A stretch of DNA of 64,000 nucleotides from Anaerolineae bacterium (GCA_020848035.1 JADLAX010000015.1:1-64000); one strand, 5' to 3'. Shown: positions 52,801-61,531, counted from the first letter of the stretch. Notes: generated from the letters alone by a model not told the origin. A program made the numbers and translations.

Positions 52801-55416
52801 ATGGCCAACAGCAGCGTCACCCCCAGCCGTCAGCAATATCTGGACGTTAAAGCGCAGCACCAGGATGCGATTGTTTTCTTTCGCCTGGGTGACTTTTACG
52901 AGACCTTTGACGATGATGCCAAATTGGCCGCCGAGGTGTTGGATTTGGTCCTCACCAGCCGCCCGCAGGGCAAAAACCAGCGCACGCCGATGGCTGGCGT
53001 GCCCTACCACGCCGCCGAAAGTTATATTGCCCGGCTGATTGCCAAGGGGTACAAGGTGGCCCTGTGTGAGCAAATTGGCGACGCCTCGCAAATTAAGGGG
53101 CTGATGCCGCGCGAGGTAGTGCGCGTGTTTACCGCCGGTACGGTCATCGAGCCGGGCATGCTGGACGCGGGACGCAACAATTACCTGACGGCCGTTCTCC
53201 TCGACGGCGATCGTGTGGGGCTGGCCTACGCCGATGTGACCACCGGTGAATTTGCCACGACGCAGTTTAACGGCCGTCGCCGCCTCACCGAAGAACTGGC
53301 CCGTCTGGATCCCGCTGAACTGCTGCTGCCCGACAGCGAACTGGCTTACCAGGGAGAGGGGGCAGCCAGAGCCATCAGCCGCCTGCCTGATTGGCGCTTT
53401 GAAGAGGGCAACGCCCGGCAAACGCTGCTGCGCCACTTTAGCGTCGATTCGCTCTCGGCGTTTGGCTGTGAGGGCAAATCATTGGCCACACGGGTGGCCG
53501 GGGCGATTTTGTATTACCTGCAAGAGACACAAAAAGGAGCCGTGGGCCAGATTCAGCGGCTGGCGACGTACAGCGTGGAGGGGTTCATGGCCCTGGACAC
53601 AGCCACGCGGCGCAACCTGGAACTCACCGAGTCGCTGGGCGGCGAGCGCAGCGGCTCGCTGCTGCGGGTGCTCAACAAAACGGTCACCCCCATGGGGGCA
53701 CGGCTGCTGCGTGACCGGATTTCGCGGCCGTTGCTGGATGTGGAATCGCTAAACGGCCGTCTCGACCAGGTCGATACCTTTTTCAACAACGCCCTCCTCC
53801 GCGCCGACCTGCGCGCCACGCTCAAAGGGCTGCCCGACCTGGAGCGGCTGACCAACCGCGTGCTCAGCGGCAAGGCCACCCCGCGTGATTTGGAGTATAT
53901 TGGGCTGGCGCTAACGGCCGTGCCAGAAATTGGTAATCAGTTATCAGTGAACGGTAACCAGTCATCAGTAAACGGCAAACAATCGCCAATCTCCAGTCTC
54001 CAATCTCTAATCGCCAATCTCGACCGGTGCAGCGAAGCCGCCCACGTCATCGAGCAGGCCATCGCCCAGGACGCCCCATCGAACCTGAACAAGATGGGCG
54101 TGATTCGCCCCGGCTTTTCGGCGGAGCTGGATGGGGTGATGACCTCGTCGGCCCATGCCCGAAAATGGGTGGCAAATTTGGAACCACATGAGCGGGAGCG
54201 CAGCGGCATTGCCTCGCTGAAGGTGGGCTTCAACAAAGTGTTTGGCTACTACATCGAAGTCACCCGCACCCACAGCGACCGCGTGCCCGATGATTACATT
54301 CGCAAACAAACGCTGACCAACGCCGAGCGCTACATCACCCCGGAGCTGAAAGAGTACGAAACGCTCATCCTCAATGCCGAGGAGCGCATTTTGGAAATTG
54401 AGCGGCGTGTGTTTACCGAGGTCTGCCAGCAGGTGGCCCAATACGCCAAACGGCTGCTCAAAACGGCCAATATCCTGGCCCAGCTGGACGTGGCGGCCGC
54501 CCTGGCCGAAGCGGCGGCGATGCAGGGGTATGTCCGCCCCGTATTAACAAACGACAACCGAATCGGGATTGTGAACGGCCGTCACCCTGTCGTGGAGCAA
54601 ACGCTCAAAATGGAGCGTTTTGTGCCCAACAACGTGCAGATGGACGACAAAGAGCGTATCCAAATCATCACCGGCCCGAACATGTCCGGGAAGTCGACCT
54701 ACCTCAGGCAGCTTGCCCTGATTGTGCTGATGGCCCAAATTGGCAGCTTTGTGCCCGCCGCCAGCGCCGAAATTGGGCTGGTGGACCGTATCTTCACCCG
54801 CATCGGCGCGCACGACGAGCTGCACGCCGGGCGCAGCACCTTCATGGTGGAAATGGTGGAAACGGCCGAAATCCTCAACCACGCCACCCACCGCTCCCTG
54901 CTCATTTTGGACGAAATTGGCCGGGGCACCAGCACCTATGACGGCCTGGCCATCGCCTGGGCCATCGTGGAGTACCTGCACAACCACCCCCGCCTCAAGC
55001 CGCGCACCCTGTTTGCCACCCACTACCATGAGCTGGTGGGCCTGGCCGATTTGCTGCCGCTGGTGAGCAACTACAACGTCGCCGTGGCGGAGGAAGGGGA
55101 CAAGGTAATCTTTTTGCACCAGATTGTGCCCGGCGGCGCGGACCAGAGCTACGGCATCCATGTCGGTCAGCTGGCGGGCCTGCCGCGTGACGTGATCAAC
55201 CGGGCCAACGAGATTTTGCAGGAGTTGGAGGAACATGCGCCGACAACGGCCGTTGAACCCAGCCGCCTCAACACTGCCCAACAAATGGCCCTCTTCCCCG
55301 AATCCAGCCCCCTGCTGGATGAGCTGCAAGCGCTGGACGTTAACAGCATGTCCCCCCTCGAAGCGATCAACAAGCTGTACGAATGGAAACGGCGTTACGC
55401 GGGTAATGCCGAGTGA
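52801..55416 (+). CDS. mutS: DNA mismatch repair protein MutS, with an in-frame repeat insertion
   Basis: A full-length 871-residue MutS. The mismatch-reading motif is GDFYETF (Phe32, Glu34). The ATPase has Walker A TGPNMSGKST (residues 624-633), LILDEIGRGTSTYDGLAIAW and FATHYHEL, and the C-terminus carries the helix-turn-helix. Residues about 378-407, at the start of the lever region, are encoded by a heptad-repeat array and read as an Asn/Gln/Ser-rich stretch. By comparison with the remembered E. coli sequence this adds roughly a dozen residues. The frame stays open, so the protein is probably functional. GAGGAG precedes the ATG. Confidence 0.96.
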   Translation: MANSSVTPSRQQYLDVKAQHQDAIVFFRLGDFYETFDDDAKLAAEVLDLVLTSRPQGKNQRTPMAGVPYHAAESYIARLIAKGYKVALCEQIGDASQIKGLMPREVVRVFTAGTVIEPGMLDAGRNNYLTAVLLDGDRVGLAYADVTTGEFATTQFNGRRRLTEELARLDPAELLLPDSELAYQGEGAARAISRLPDWRFEEGNARQTLLRHFSVDSLSAFGCEGKSLATRVAGAILYYLQETQKGAVGQIQRLATYSVEGFMALDTATRRNLELTESLGGERSGSLLRVLNKTVTPMGARLLRDRISRPLLDVESLNGRLDQVDTFFNNALLRADLRATLKGLPDLERLTNRVLSGKATPRDLEYIGLALTAVPEIGNQLSVNGNQSSVNGKQSPISSLQSLIANLDRCSEAAHVIEQAIAQDAPSNLNKMGVIRPGFSAELDGVMTSSAHARKWVANLEPHERERSGIASLKVGFNKVFGYYIEVTRTHSDRVPDDYIRKQTLTNAERYITPELKEYETLILNAEERILEIERRVFTEVCQQVAQYAKRLLKTANILAQLDVAAALAEAAAMQGYVRPVLTNDNRIGIVNGRHPVVEQTLKMERFVPNNVQMDDKERIQIITGPNMSGKSTYLRQLALIVLMAQIGSFVPAASAEIGLVDRIFTRIGAHDELHAGRSTFMVEMVETAEILNHATHRSLLILDEIGRGTSTYDGLAIAWAIVEYLHNHPRLKPRTLFATHYHELVGLADLLPLVSNYNVAVAEEGDKVIFLHQIVPGGADQSYGIHVGQLAGLPRDVINRANEILQELEEHAPTTAVEPSRLNTAQQMALFPESSPLLDELQALDVNSMSPLEAINKLYEWKRRYAGNAE
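53931..54022. repeat. Period-7 array inside mutS
   Basis: Thirteen heptads lie in frame with mutS: GGTAATC, AGTTATC, AGTGAAC, GGTAACC, AGTCATC, AGTAAAC, then after a short join CAATCTC, CAGTCTC, CAATCTC, TAATCGC, CAATCTC. They match the intergenic array class, notably the one at 19887. Confidence 0.85.
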
Positions 55417-55446
55417 AAAGTGAGAAGTAAAAAGTGAAAAGTAGGG
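55413..55446. repeat. Period-7 array GTGAAAA after mutS
   Basis: Heptads GTGAAAA, GTGAGAA, GTAAAAA, GTGAAAA, GTAGG begin at the mutS stop codon. Confidence 0.75.
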
Positions 55447-55504
55447 GCGAGGCAGGTGGCAGCGCGTTTGTTTAGCAGATTGCCTCGTCACCACCTGCCT
55501 CGCC
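55446..55504. terminator. Inverted repeat between convergent mutS and HxlR genes
   Basis: GGCGAGGCAGGTGG (55446-55459) and its exact reverse complement (55491-55504) enclose a 31-base loop. There is no clear T-run, so a terminator role is tentative. Confidence 0.6.
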
Positions 55505-55526
55505 TTTACGCCATGATTTGAGAAGT

Positions 55527-56192
55527 TTAAAGCACGGCCGCAGCGGGCAGGCCGCACAGGTTGAGGAAGCGCTGGAGTGAGCCTGGTTCACCTTCGATTT
55601 GGATGAGGTGGTGGGTAACGGCCGTTTCCGCCCCAATTTGCCCCGTCAACAGCCCCAGGTAGGTGGCAATGTCTGTGTAAAAAGCCGCAGTCGCCTGGAA
55701 CGCCGCCCCCTGGTGCACCGCAATTTCACCGTCCTCAATGTGCACGTGCAGCACCTCATTGTCCACATGCAGCTCGTAGCTTTCCGGCGCACCCTGGGCC
55801 AGCTCGGGCCGGAAAAATGTTTTGAGCGTCAGCGCATACGACCCCACGTTCAACAAATCGGCCTCACCGGCGCTGGGCGGCACAAACTGGCTGCCCCATT
55901 TACCCAGCTCCAGGAGTGTGGTTTCCAGCCCCTGGCCCAATGGCGTCAGCTCGTAGACGGTGGACCCGGCGGGTGGGGGCAGCACGCGGCGCTGCAGCAG
56001 GCCGTCTTGCTCCAGGCTTTTGAGGCGCGACGCCAGCAGGTTGGTGCTGATGCCCGGCAGGCCATCGAGCAAATCCTTGTAGCGGCGCGGCCCGGCAATC
56101 AGTTCGCGAATGATGAGAATGGTCCAGCGCTCGCCCACCCGATCCAGGGCGTAGGCCAGACCGCAATATTGGTTGTACGTGCGGTCACTCAT
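55527..56192 (-). CDS. HxlR-type winged-helix transcriptional regulator with C-terminal SCP2-like domain
   Basis: A 221-residue regulator. Residues 1 to about 105 form the HxlR winged helix: CGLAYALDRVGERWTILIIRELIAGPRRYKDLLDGLPGISTNLLASRLKSLEQDGLL. The rest resembles an SCP2/sterol-carrier-like sensor domain that could bind a hydrophobic ligand. HxlR proteins often control detoxification genes. Its possible targets are the small proteins encoded to the right. Confidence 0.88.
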   Translation of the reverse strand: MSDRTYNQYCGLAYALDRVGERWTILIIRELIAGPRRYKDLLDGLPGISTNLLASRLKSLEQDGLLQRRVLPPPAGSTVYELTPLGQGLETTLLELGKWGSQFVPPSAGEADLLNVGSYALTLKTFFRPELAQGAPESYELHVDNEVLHVHIEDGEIAVHQGAAFQATAAFYTDIATYLGLLTGQIGAETAVTHHLIQIEGEPGSLQRFLNLCGLPAAAVL

Positions 56193-56569
56193 AAGATTAA
56201 GTATATAGCAAAAAGCTTAAAGTTCAATAAATAATAGTTTAACTTGACTTTTTGAAGTAGTTTGGCTATACTGATCGAACGTTTGTGCTAAATTTCGGTT
56301 TTGATAAGGAGCTGTTATGGCTGATTCCTCGAAAAGCAGCGTTGATAAGCAAGACACCCTGCTCCTGGCTGGCCGCCGCGCATGGATCAGGTTGGTCGTG
56401 CGGGTGGTGACGCTGCTGCGGCATTGACCTGGGAAAAATCAGGGTCATCGACACGCCGGACGTCACGCAGCTTCAGTTTCGCGTTGTGACATGAGTTAGG
56501 CCACAGCCACACGACGCGCCAACATAAAAAGAGGTAACCAGACAACCAGTTGGAGACTGGAGGAACTAA
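56193..56569. other. Intergenic region with possible gene remnant
   Basis: This 377-base stretch contains a weakly coding area. A 36-codon open frame at 56317 has a good ribosome-binding site but ends early. Another frame (about 56411-56495) reads GIDLGKIRVIDTPDVTQLQF before a stop. The pattern would fit a decayed gene, but no family is recognised. Confidence 0.4.
56317..56427 (+). CDS. Very small open frame, 36 residues
   Basis: AAGGAG lies 7 bases before ATG 56317. The frame encodes MADSSKSSVDKQDTLLLAGR and a short basic, hydrophobic end before a stop. It could be a true small protein or the start of a frameshifted gene. Confidence 0.25.
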   Translation: MADSSKSSVDKQDTLLLAGRRAWIRLVVRVVTLLRH

Positions 56570-57166
56570 ATGATGAGAAAAGTGATGGTGCTTGAACATA
56601 TCTCCCTAGACGGTGTCATCCAGGCCCCCGGTGGGCCGGACGAAGATACCAGCGGCGGCTTTGCCCATGGCGGGTGGGTAGGGCCATATTCTGACGAATC
56701 TTTGGGCAGGCTGTTGAGGCGGCAGATGAACCTGCCGTTTGACCTGCTGTTGGGGCGCAAAACCTTCGCTATTTGGGAACCGTACTGGCCGCACCACGAC
56801 AACATTTGGCCTGGTGCCAACACGGCGACCAAATACGTAGCCTCAAATACGATAACTGCCAGCAAATGGCAGCCCACCGTCTTTTTAAGCGGCGACGTTG
56901 CCGCAAAAGTCGCCGAAATCAAGCAGCAGCCAGGGCCAGATTTGCATGTGTGGGGCAGTGGTGATCTGCTTCAGACGCTTATCAGCCATGACTTGGTCGA
57001 TGTGTTCTGGCTGATGATTTATCCGGTAACGCTGGGCGGTGGCAAGCGGTTGTTTGCCGATGGCACGATCCCGGCGTCGTTTAAGGTAACGGAAAGTGAA
57101 GTCACGCCAGGGGGCGTTCTTGTTGTGAATTACGAGCGTGCCGGGGCAATCCCCACTGGTGGTTGA
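56570..57166 (+). CDS. Dihydrofolate-reductase-like (RibD C-terminal fold) protein, copy 1
   Basis: A 198-residue protein of the YyaP/YwjB group. It has [79 protein letters not shown]. The fold binds NADPH, but the substrate of this group is unknown. GGAGG lies a few bases before the start ATG ATG. A second, divergent member of the family follows in the same direction. Confidence 0.9.
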   Translation: MMRKVMVLEHISLDGVIQAPGGPDEDTSGGFAHGGWVGPYSDESLGRLLRRQMNLPFDLLLGRKTFAIWEPYWPHHDNIWPGANTATKYVASNTITASKWQPTVFLSGDVAAKVAEIKQQPGPDLHVWGSGDLLQTLISHDLVDVFWLMIYPVTLGGGKRLFADGTIPASFKVTESEVTPGGVLVVNYERAGAIPTGG

Positions 57167-57291
57167 TGAATACTGAGATTGGCCCAATCTAGAAAACAGC
57201 AAGTTGTTTCTAGTATTGCGCCGCGAACCAGGTTTGTGCCCTTGGTGCCAGATGGCAAGCGGTGCGTCGCGTATCGCGAATGGAGAATATG

Positions 57292-57849
57292 ATGGGACTC
57301 TTGACCTTTAGTATCAACATCACCCTGGACGGCTGTGTCGACCACCAGGAAGGAATCGTTGACGATGAGACGCACGCCTTCTTCACCCACCTTATGGACG
57401 AGGGCGGGGCGATGCTGTGGGGCCGCGTCACCTACGAGATGATGGAGAGCTACTGGCCAGCGGTCGCCCGCGGCGACGTGGCAGCCCCGCCAGCGATACG
57501 CGAGTGGGCAGTTAAGCTGGAGGCCAAGCCGAAGTATGTGGTTTCCTCGACGCGAAAGGAGTTCCCCTGGACCAACAGCCACCACATCGCCGACGACCTG
57601 CGCATGGGCGTGCAGAAGCTCAAAGACGCGACACCGGCGGGCGTGCTGCTCGGCAGCGGTATGCTTGCGACCGAGTTGGACCGGCTGGATCTGATCGACG
57701 AGTACAGGTTCCTCGTTCACCCCAGGATCGTCGGCCACGGCCCGACCCTGTACCAGAGCGGGCTCCTGAGCACGCGACGGCTCGATCTGATCTCGACGAA
57801 GCCGCTTCGCTGCGGCGCGGTCGCCATGCATTACCGACGCGCGCGTTGA
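57292..57849 (+). CDS. Dihydrofolate-reductase-like protein, copy 2
   Basis: A 185-residue protein with SINITLDGCVDHQEG, GGAMLWGRVTYEMMESYWP, LLGSGMLATELDRLDLIDEYRFLVHPRIVGHGPTLY. It has the same fold as the previous gene but differs strongly in sequence. Its third codon positions are richer in G and C than those of its neighbours, and it has no ACGGCCGT octamer. It may have been acquired separately. ATG 57292 is favoured by GGAG 6 bases before it. Confidence 0.88.
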   Translation: MGLLTFSINITLDGCVDHQEGIVDDETHAFFTHLMDEGGAMLWGRVTYEMMESYWPAVARGDVAAPPAIREWAVKLEAKPKYVVSSTRKEFPWTNSHHIADDLRMGVQKLKDATPAGVLLGSGMLATELDRLDLIDEYRFLVHPRIVGHGPTLYQSGLLSTRRLDLISTKPLRCGAVAMHYRRAR

Positions 57850-57925
57850 TTCGGAGATGGTCATGTCGCCTGGCAAGCCGACGCCACTCCGGCGTGGTTT
57901 ACCTGGGCTATCTTAAGGAGCAAAA

Positions 57926-58138
57926 ATGAGTCAATCAGAAAGCGATCTACCAACTGGCCTGTCTCAACCGGCCCAAAGGGCGCTGGCCGGAGCAGGTTAC
58001 TCTCGCCTGGAGCAGCTGACCCATGTCAGCGAAAAGGAGATACTGGCCCTGCACGGCATGGGTCCTAAAGGGATTCGCCAGCTGCGTGAAGCATTGGCTG
58101 AAAAAGGCTGGTCCTTTGCCGCAACGCCTTCTGGGTGA
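57926..58138 (+). CDS. Small helix-hairpin-helix protein
   Basis: A 70-residue protein. LSQPAQRALAGAGYSRLEQLTHVSEKEILALHGMGPKGIRQLREALAEKGWSF is one HhH/RNA-polymerase-alpha-CTD-like domain, which usually binds DNA without sequence specificity. AAGGAG precedes the ATG. A strong hairpin follows the stop. The exact role is unknown. Confidence 0.85.
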   Translation: MSQSESDLPTGLSQPAQRALAGAGYSRLEQLTHVSEKEILALHGMGPKGIRQLREALAEKGWSFAATPSG

Positions 58139-58165
58139 CAGTCACTTTGGGAAGTGACTGTCACC
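58134..58165. terminator. Perfect 14-bp hairpin between convergent genes
   Basis: GGTGACAGTCACTT (58134-58147) and its reverse complement (58152-58165) enclose a 4-base loop. The first arm overlaps the HhH stop codon. No T-run follows, so termination is probable but not certain. Confidence 0.75.
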
Positions 58166-58174
58166 TGTGCCGGA

Positions 58175-58564
58175 TCAGGCCTTGACCTGGTAGATCTGGA
58201 TGAGGTTGCCGCAGGTGTCTTCGAAGACCGCTATGATTGCGGTACCTACGTCGGTGGGATCTGTGTTAAAGACAACGCTGTGGTTTTTCAGGCGTTCATG
58301 TTCGTCGTACACGTTGTCGACGCCAAAGGCGGCTATGGCTATGCCTTGCTCGAAGATAGCTTGCTGGTAAGCCAGGGCGGCCGGGTTGTTGTTTGGCTCC
58401 AGCAGCAGCTGGGGGCCATTGGGCGCATCGGGCGATACGACGGTGAGCCACCGGAATTCGCCCACCGGGAAATTTTGCTTTTCGATGAAGCCGAGAACGG
58501 CCGTATAAAACCGCAGCGCCTTTTCCTGATCGTTTACAAAGAGGCTGGTCAATTCAATTCTCAC
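58175..58564 (-). CDS. VOC-superfamily (glyoxalase-like) protein
   Basis: A 129-residue protein with RIELTSLFVNDQEKALRFYTAVLGF, WLTVVSPDAPNGPQLLLEP and AVFEDTCGNLIQIYQ, the typical beta-alpha-beta VOC repeat with the metal Glu/Gln sites. The start is a GTG at 58564 with AAAGGAG before it. The GTG overlaps the stop of the AraC-type gene (GTGA), so the pair is translationally coupled. Confidence 0.9.
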   Translation of the reverse strand: MRIELTSLFVNDQEKALRFYTAVLGFIEKQNFPVGEFRWLTVVSPDAPNGPQLLLEPNNNPAALAYQQAIFEQGIAIAAFGVDNVYDEHERLKNHSVVFNTDPTDVGTAIIAVFEDTCGNLIQIYQVKA

Positions 58565-58977
58565 GGGGTTTTCTCCTTTGCTAATTTGCGTTTTGCTTGA
58601 GAGCACAGCAAAAGCTGCGTCGCCGCCTGGCAGCTTAGGGCGCGAAAGGCGCTGGGACACAGCCCAAACTGCTGCTTAAATGCTTTGCCAAAGGCGGTGT
58701 GGCTTTCGTAGCCAGCGGCCAGGGCCACCTCGGCGATGTTCACCGCGCCCAGGCGCAGCTTACGCCCGGCCCGCTCCAGCCGCAGTCGGCGCACGTAGCT
58801 GCCGACACTCTCGCCCATGCAGTCGCTGAACAGGCGGTGGAAGTGCGGCACGGAAAAATCGGCCACGGCGGCCAACGTTTCACGGTTGAGCGGCTCGTCA
58901 ATATGCTGGCGGATATACCGGGTTACAGTTTCCATTTGTTCATGGTTTTGCTGCCGGGTGTCTGTTTTTACAGCCAT
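58561..58977 (-). CDS. AraC-type transcriptional regulator, DNA-binding domain only
   Basis: A 138-residue protein that is almost wholly the two-helix-turn-helix AraC domain: VTRYIRQHIDEPLNRETLAAVADFSVPHFHRLFSDCMGESVGSYVRRLRLERAG and IAEVALAAGYESHTAFGKAFKQQFG. No sensor domain is present, as in MarA/SoxS-like proteins. It is coupled to the VOC gene. ATG 58977 (MAVKTD) is chosen; a longer frame to 59019 has no support. Confidence 0.9.
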   Translation of the reverse strand: MAVKTDTRQQNHEQMETVTRYIRQHIDEPLNRETLAAVADFSVPHFHRLFSDCMGESVGSYVRRLRLERAGRKLRLGAVNIAEVALAAGYESHTAFGKAFKQQFGLCPSAFRALSCQAATQLLLCSQAKRKLAKEKTP

Positions 58978-59294
58978 AGTGGCCCAAGTATAGCAGAATG
59001 GCGCGGAACCTGGCGGCAAACGGCAACTCCTTGCGCTCTCGATTGGTAAGTACAGGCGTCACTATAAAGTAACAGAACGTCTGTTCGTTAGTCGAAATGT
59101 ATCATCTTGCTGCGCATGGGGGAGCGGCCGTTTCTCACTCCGCGCCACGACAAAATAAATCTGGACAGAATAGAAAATCTGTTCTATAATGCGGCACCTT
59201 GCCCAAAAACTCGCTGATTTTTCACACCTTCTCAACAACATCCGGGCAACCAAAACGATAAACTACCAGACTTTGCGCATTGGAGGCAGCCGCC
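58978..59294. other. Divergent spacer with promoter
   Basis: These 317 bases lie between the AraC-type gene and the DUF1801 gene. They hold one clear promoter on the plus strand (59162-59190) and no gene. Confidence 0.6.
59162..59190 (+). promoter_or_regulatory. Strong sigma-70 promoter
   Basis: TGGACA and TATAAT are separated by exactly 17 bases. The inverted pair AGAATAGA (59168-59175) and TCTGTTCT (59179-59186) overlaps the -10 region and could be an operator. The predicted start lies about 98 bases before the DUF1801 gene. Confidence 0.7.
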
Positions 59295-59711
59295 ATGAAG
59301 GCCCAGACCGTGGAGCAGTTATTGACCTTGCTTGAACATCCACAAGTTGACCTGATCAACGAGGTCCGTGCCGTCATCAAGCACGCTGAGCCAGCTCTCG
59401 TAGAAGGGGTAAAGTGGAACGCGCCGAGCTACGCGCTGGATGGCAACGACATCATCACCTTCAACTTCCGCAACTACGGCGCTGTTGCGCTGATTTTTCA
59501 CACCGGCCCCAAAGGCAAAGACAGCAGAACCGGCCAGCGGCTGTTTGAGGATGCGTCGGGGCTGGTCGAGTGGGTGGCTGACAAACGATTTGTGCTGAAG
59601 GTGGCAGACGGCCGTTTCCTGCATGATCACGCCACCGAAATTACCAACCTGGTGCAAACCTGGGTCGCTTTTGGCCGCCGCAGCTTTGACTATGCCGCTG
59701 CCACTGCTTAA
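59295..59711 (+). CDS. DUF1801 (YdhG-like) protein, copy 1
   Basis: A 138-residue protein with the DUF1801 phrases VIKHAEPALVEGVKWNAPSYALDG, IITFNFRNYGAVALIFHTGPKG and VLKVADGRFLHD. The family is widespread and small, and its role is unknown. GGAGGC lies before ATG 59295. It is the first gene behind the strong promoter and probably heads a run of small proteins. Confidence 0.85.
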   Translation: MKAQTVEQLLTLLEHPQVDLINEVRAVIKHAEPALVEGVKWNAPSYALDGNDIITFNFRNYGAVALIFHTGPKGKDSRTGQRLFEDASGLVEWVADKRFVLKVADGRFLHDHATEITNLVQTWVAFGRRSFDYAAATA

Positions 59712-59764
59712 AGCAGCTTTTTTACTCGCCAAAGGCATCATCTTACCTTCAATTAGGAATTGTT

Positions 59765-60241
59765 ATGTTAAACCAAATTAACCGTGAGCATTTTACGCAG
59801 GCCCTGTATATGTTGTTGGACGAAACGTTTGACCAGGTGCACGGCATTTACCTGGACAAGGGCACCTCTTTTTTTGAGACCCTGGCCACCATTTCTGCTG
59901 CCGAGGCGTCCATCCCGGTGGGTGGCCACTGTGCCACGCTGGCAGCGCAGGTGAAGCACACCGCGTTTTACCTGGATGTGCTGGAGGAAAATGTGCGGAC
60001 CCAGAAGTTTGAGCCGGTGGATTGGGGCAAAATTTGGCGGGAGGTAACGGCCGTTTCCCCCCAAGAATGGCAAACCATCCAGGACGAGCTGCGCCAGAGC
60101 TACAACCGTATCAAACAGCTCATCGCTAACCAGGCCGAGTGGCAAAACGAGCGCGAAATTGGCGGGGCAATGGGCATGATTGTGCATACCGCCTACCACC
60201 TGGGCGAGATTCGCCAGGCATTGTGTACCATAAAATCGTAA
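59765..60241 (+). CDS. DinB-superfamily protein
   Basis: A 158-residue four-helix-bundle protein of the DinB/YfiT type. Candidate metal-binding His residues are spread through the chain: VGGHCATLAAQVKHTAFYLDVL near the middle and MIVHTAYHLGEIRQAL at the end. Members are often thiol-dependent transferases or stress proteins. This one is complete, unlike the remnant at 17148. Confidence 0.87.
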   Translation: MLNQINREHFTQALYMLLDETFDQVHGIYLDKGTSFFETLATISAAEASIPVGGHCATLAAQVKHTAFYLDVLEENVRTQKFEPVDWGKIWREVTAVSPQEWQTIQDELRQSYNRIKQLIANQAEWQNEREIGGAMGMIVHTAYHLGEIRQALCTIKS

Positions 60242-60268
60242 CGGCCGTTTACCCACCCAGAGGCTAAC

Positions 60269-60682
60269 ATGACCTTGCTAGAAGATGTAATCGTGGATAT
60301 TCCGCCAGAGCGCGTCAAGTTTTTTGGCACTACCGGCAAAATGCTGCTGCCCTCAGCGGCAACTGTGGCGGCACTGCTGGAAAATATTCCCGCAGCCAGG
60401 CTGGTGACAACCAATCAACTACGCCAAAGCCTAACCAAACAGTTTACCGTTCAGGGCACTTGCCCGGTAACAACCCGCAAGGCATTGAAGACAATTGCTC
60501 ACGATGCCAGCTACAACGTGCCCTATTGGCGCGTGGTGAACCAAAATGGCGGCCTGATCACCACCTATCCTGGCGGCGCCGCCGCTCAAGCCGCTCGTTT
60601 AACGGCTGAGGGATTTGTCGTCGAGGAAGGCAAGAACCCCAGAGTGCAGAATTTTAGCGCCAGTCTGGCCAATTTGGATTAA
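60269..60682 (+). CDS. MGMT-like (alkyltransferase-like) protein without the active cysteine
   Basis: A 137-residue protein. TCPVTTRKALKTIAHDASYNVPYWRVVNQNGGLITTYPGG resembles the winged-helix DNA-binding domain of O6-methylguanine-DNA methyltransferase, where PCHRV would hold the acceptor Cys. Here the site reads PYWRV, so methyl transfer is not expected. Known alkyltransferase-like proteins have PWHR instead and flag lesions for repair, so this is a further variant. The family call is moderate. Confidence 0.65.
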   Translation: MTLLEDVIVDIPPERVKFFGTTGKMLLPSAATVAALLENIPAARLVTTNQLRQSLTKQFTVQGTCPVTTRKALKTIAHDASYNVPYWRVVNQNGGLITTYPGGAAAQAARLTAEGFVVEEGKNPRVQNFSASLANLD

Positions 60683-60691
60683 GGAGAAGTT

Positions 60692-61120
60692 ATGTCCCTG
60701 ACTGAAAGTCAAATAGCCTTCCTGGAAAACAACCGCTCTGCTGCCATGATCACTATTGCTCAGGATGGCATGCCGCGGGCCGTACGCGTCGGCGTGGCCC
60801 TGGTGGATGGCAAGTTGTGGAGCAGCGGCACCCAAGACCGCGTGCGCACCGCCCGGCTGCGCCGCGACCCGCGCTGCACTCTGTTTGTATTCGACAAGCA
60901 GTATGCCTACCTCACGTTGGAAACAACGGTAAACATTCTGGATGGCGACAACGCCCCCGAGTTGAATTTGCGCCTCATGCGGCTGATGCAAAACAAGCCC
61001 ACCGGTCCGCTAAATTGGTTCGGCCAGGAATTGGATACCGAGGCGTTTCTGCAAAAAATGGCCGAACAAAAGCGGTTGGTATACGAGTTTGAAATTTCCC
61101 GCACTTACGGAATGGAGTAG
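60692..61120 (+). CDS. PPOX-class (pyridoxamine-phosphate-oxidase-like) flavin/F420 protein
   Basis: A 142-residue split-barrel protein: AAMITIAQDGMPRAVRVGVALVDGKLWSSGTQDRVRTARLRRDPRCTLFVFD. This matches the PPOX family that binds FMN or F420. The cofactor and substrate are unknown. TAAGGAG precedes the ATG, 10 bases after the preceding gene's stop, so co-transcription is likely. Confidence 0.88.
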   Translation: MSLTESQIAFLENNRSAAMITIAQDGMPRAVRVGVALVDGKLWSSGTQDRVRTARLRRDPRCTLFVFDKQYAYLTLETTVNILDGDNAPELNLRLMRLMQNKPTGPLNWFGQELDTEAFLQKMAEQKRLVYEFEISRTYGME

Positions 61121-61123
61121 GCC

Positions 61124-61531
61124 ATGAAATCAACCAATTACTTCAACACCCTCATCGAAGTTGCCGAAGATTGCCCCAACACCCACAGCGAAGTACCGCC
61201 GGTGAAGGGCAGCAAATCGGTGGCCACTTTGCAGTATGAAATGGTAAACGGCCGTCCCTACCAATACACCTCCGACGACGTTTTGTTTGCCGTCTATGCC
61301 ACAAGAAATGGAATCCCTGAGGCAGAGTGGCCTGCCCAACGGGAGCTGTTTTTCGCCAAAGGGCAGCCCTGCTTGCGCGCTTCGCCGCTGACCAAGCGCT
61401 ACGGCTGGGGCGTGCACAGCAACGACGAGGGTAAAATCGCCCTGTTTGGCATGGAAAGTGAAGCTTACCAGGACATGGTGGCCAACCAGGCCATCGAGAA
61501 GACCAAAGCCATGCGCTCATCGCGCGCCTGA
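61124..61531 (+). CDS. DUF6157-type protein
   Basis: A 135-residue protein beginning MKSTNYFNTLIEVAEDCP, with TLQYEMVNGRPYQYTSDDVLFAVYATRNGI, FFAKGQPCLRASPLTKRYGWGVHSN and FGMESEAYQDM. These are the marks of the uncharacterised DUF6157 family. It starts 3 bases after the PPOX stop, so both are very probably on one transcript. Confidence 0.83.
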   Translation: MKSTNYFNTLIEVAEDCPNTHSEVPPVKGSKSVATLQYEMVNGRPYQYTSDDVLFAVYATRNGIPEAEWPAQRELFFAKGQPCLRASPLTKRYGWGVHSNDEGKIALFGMESEAYQDMVANQAIEKTKAMRSSRA

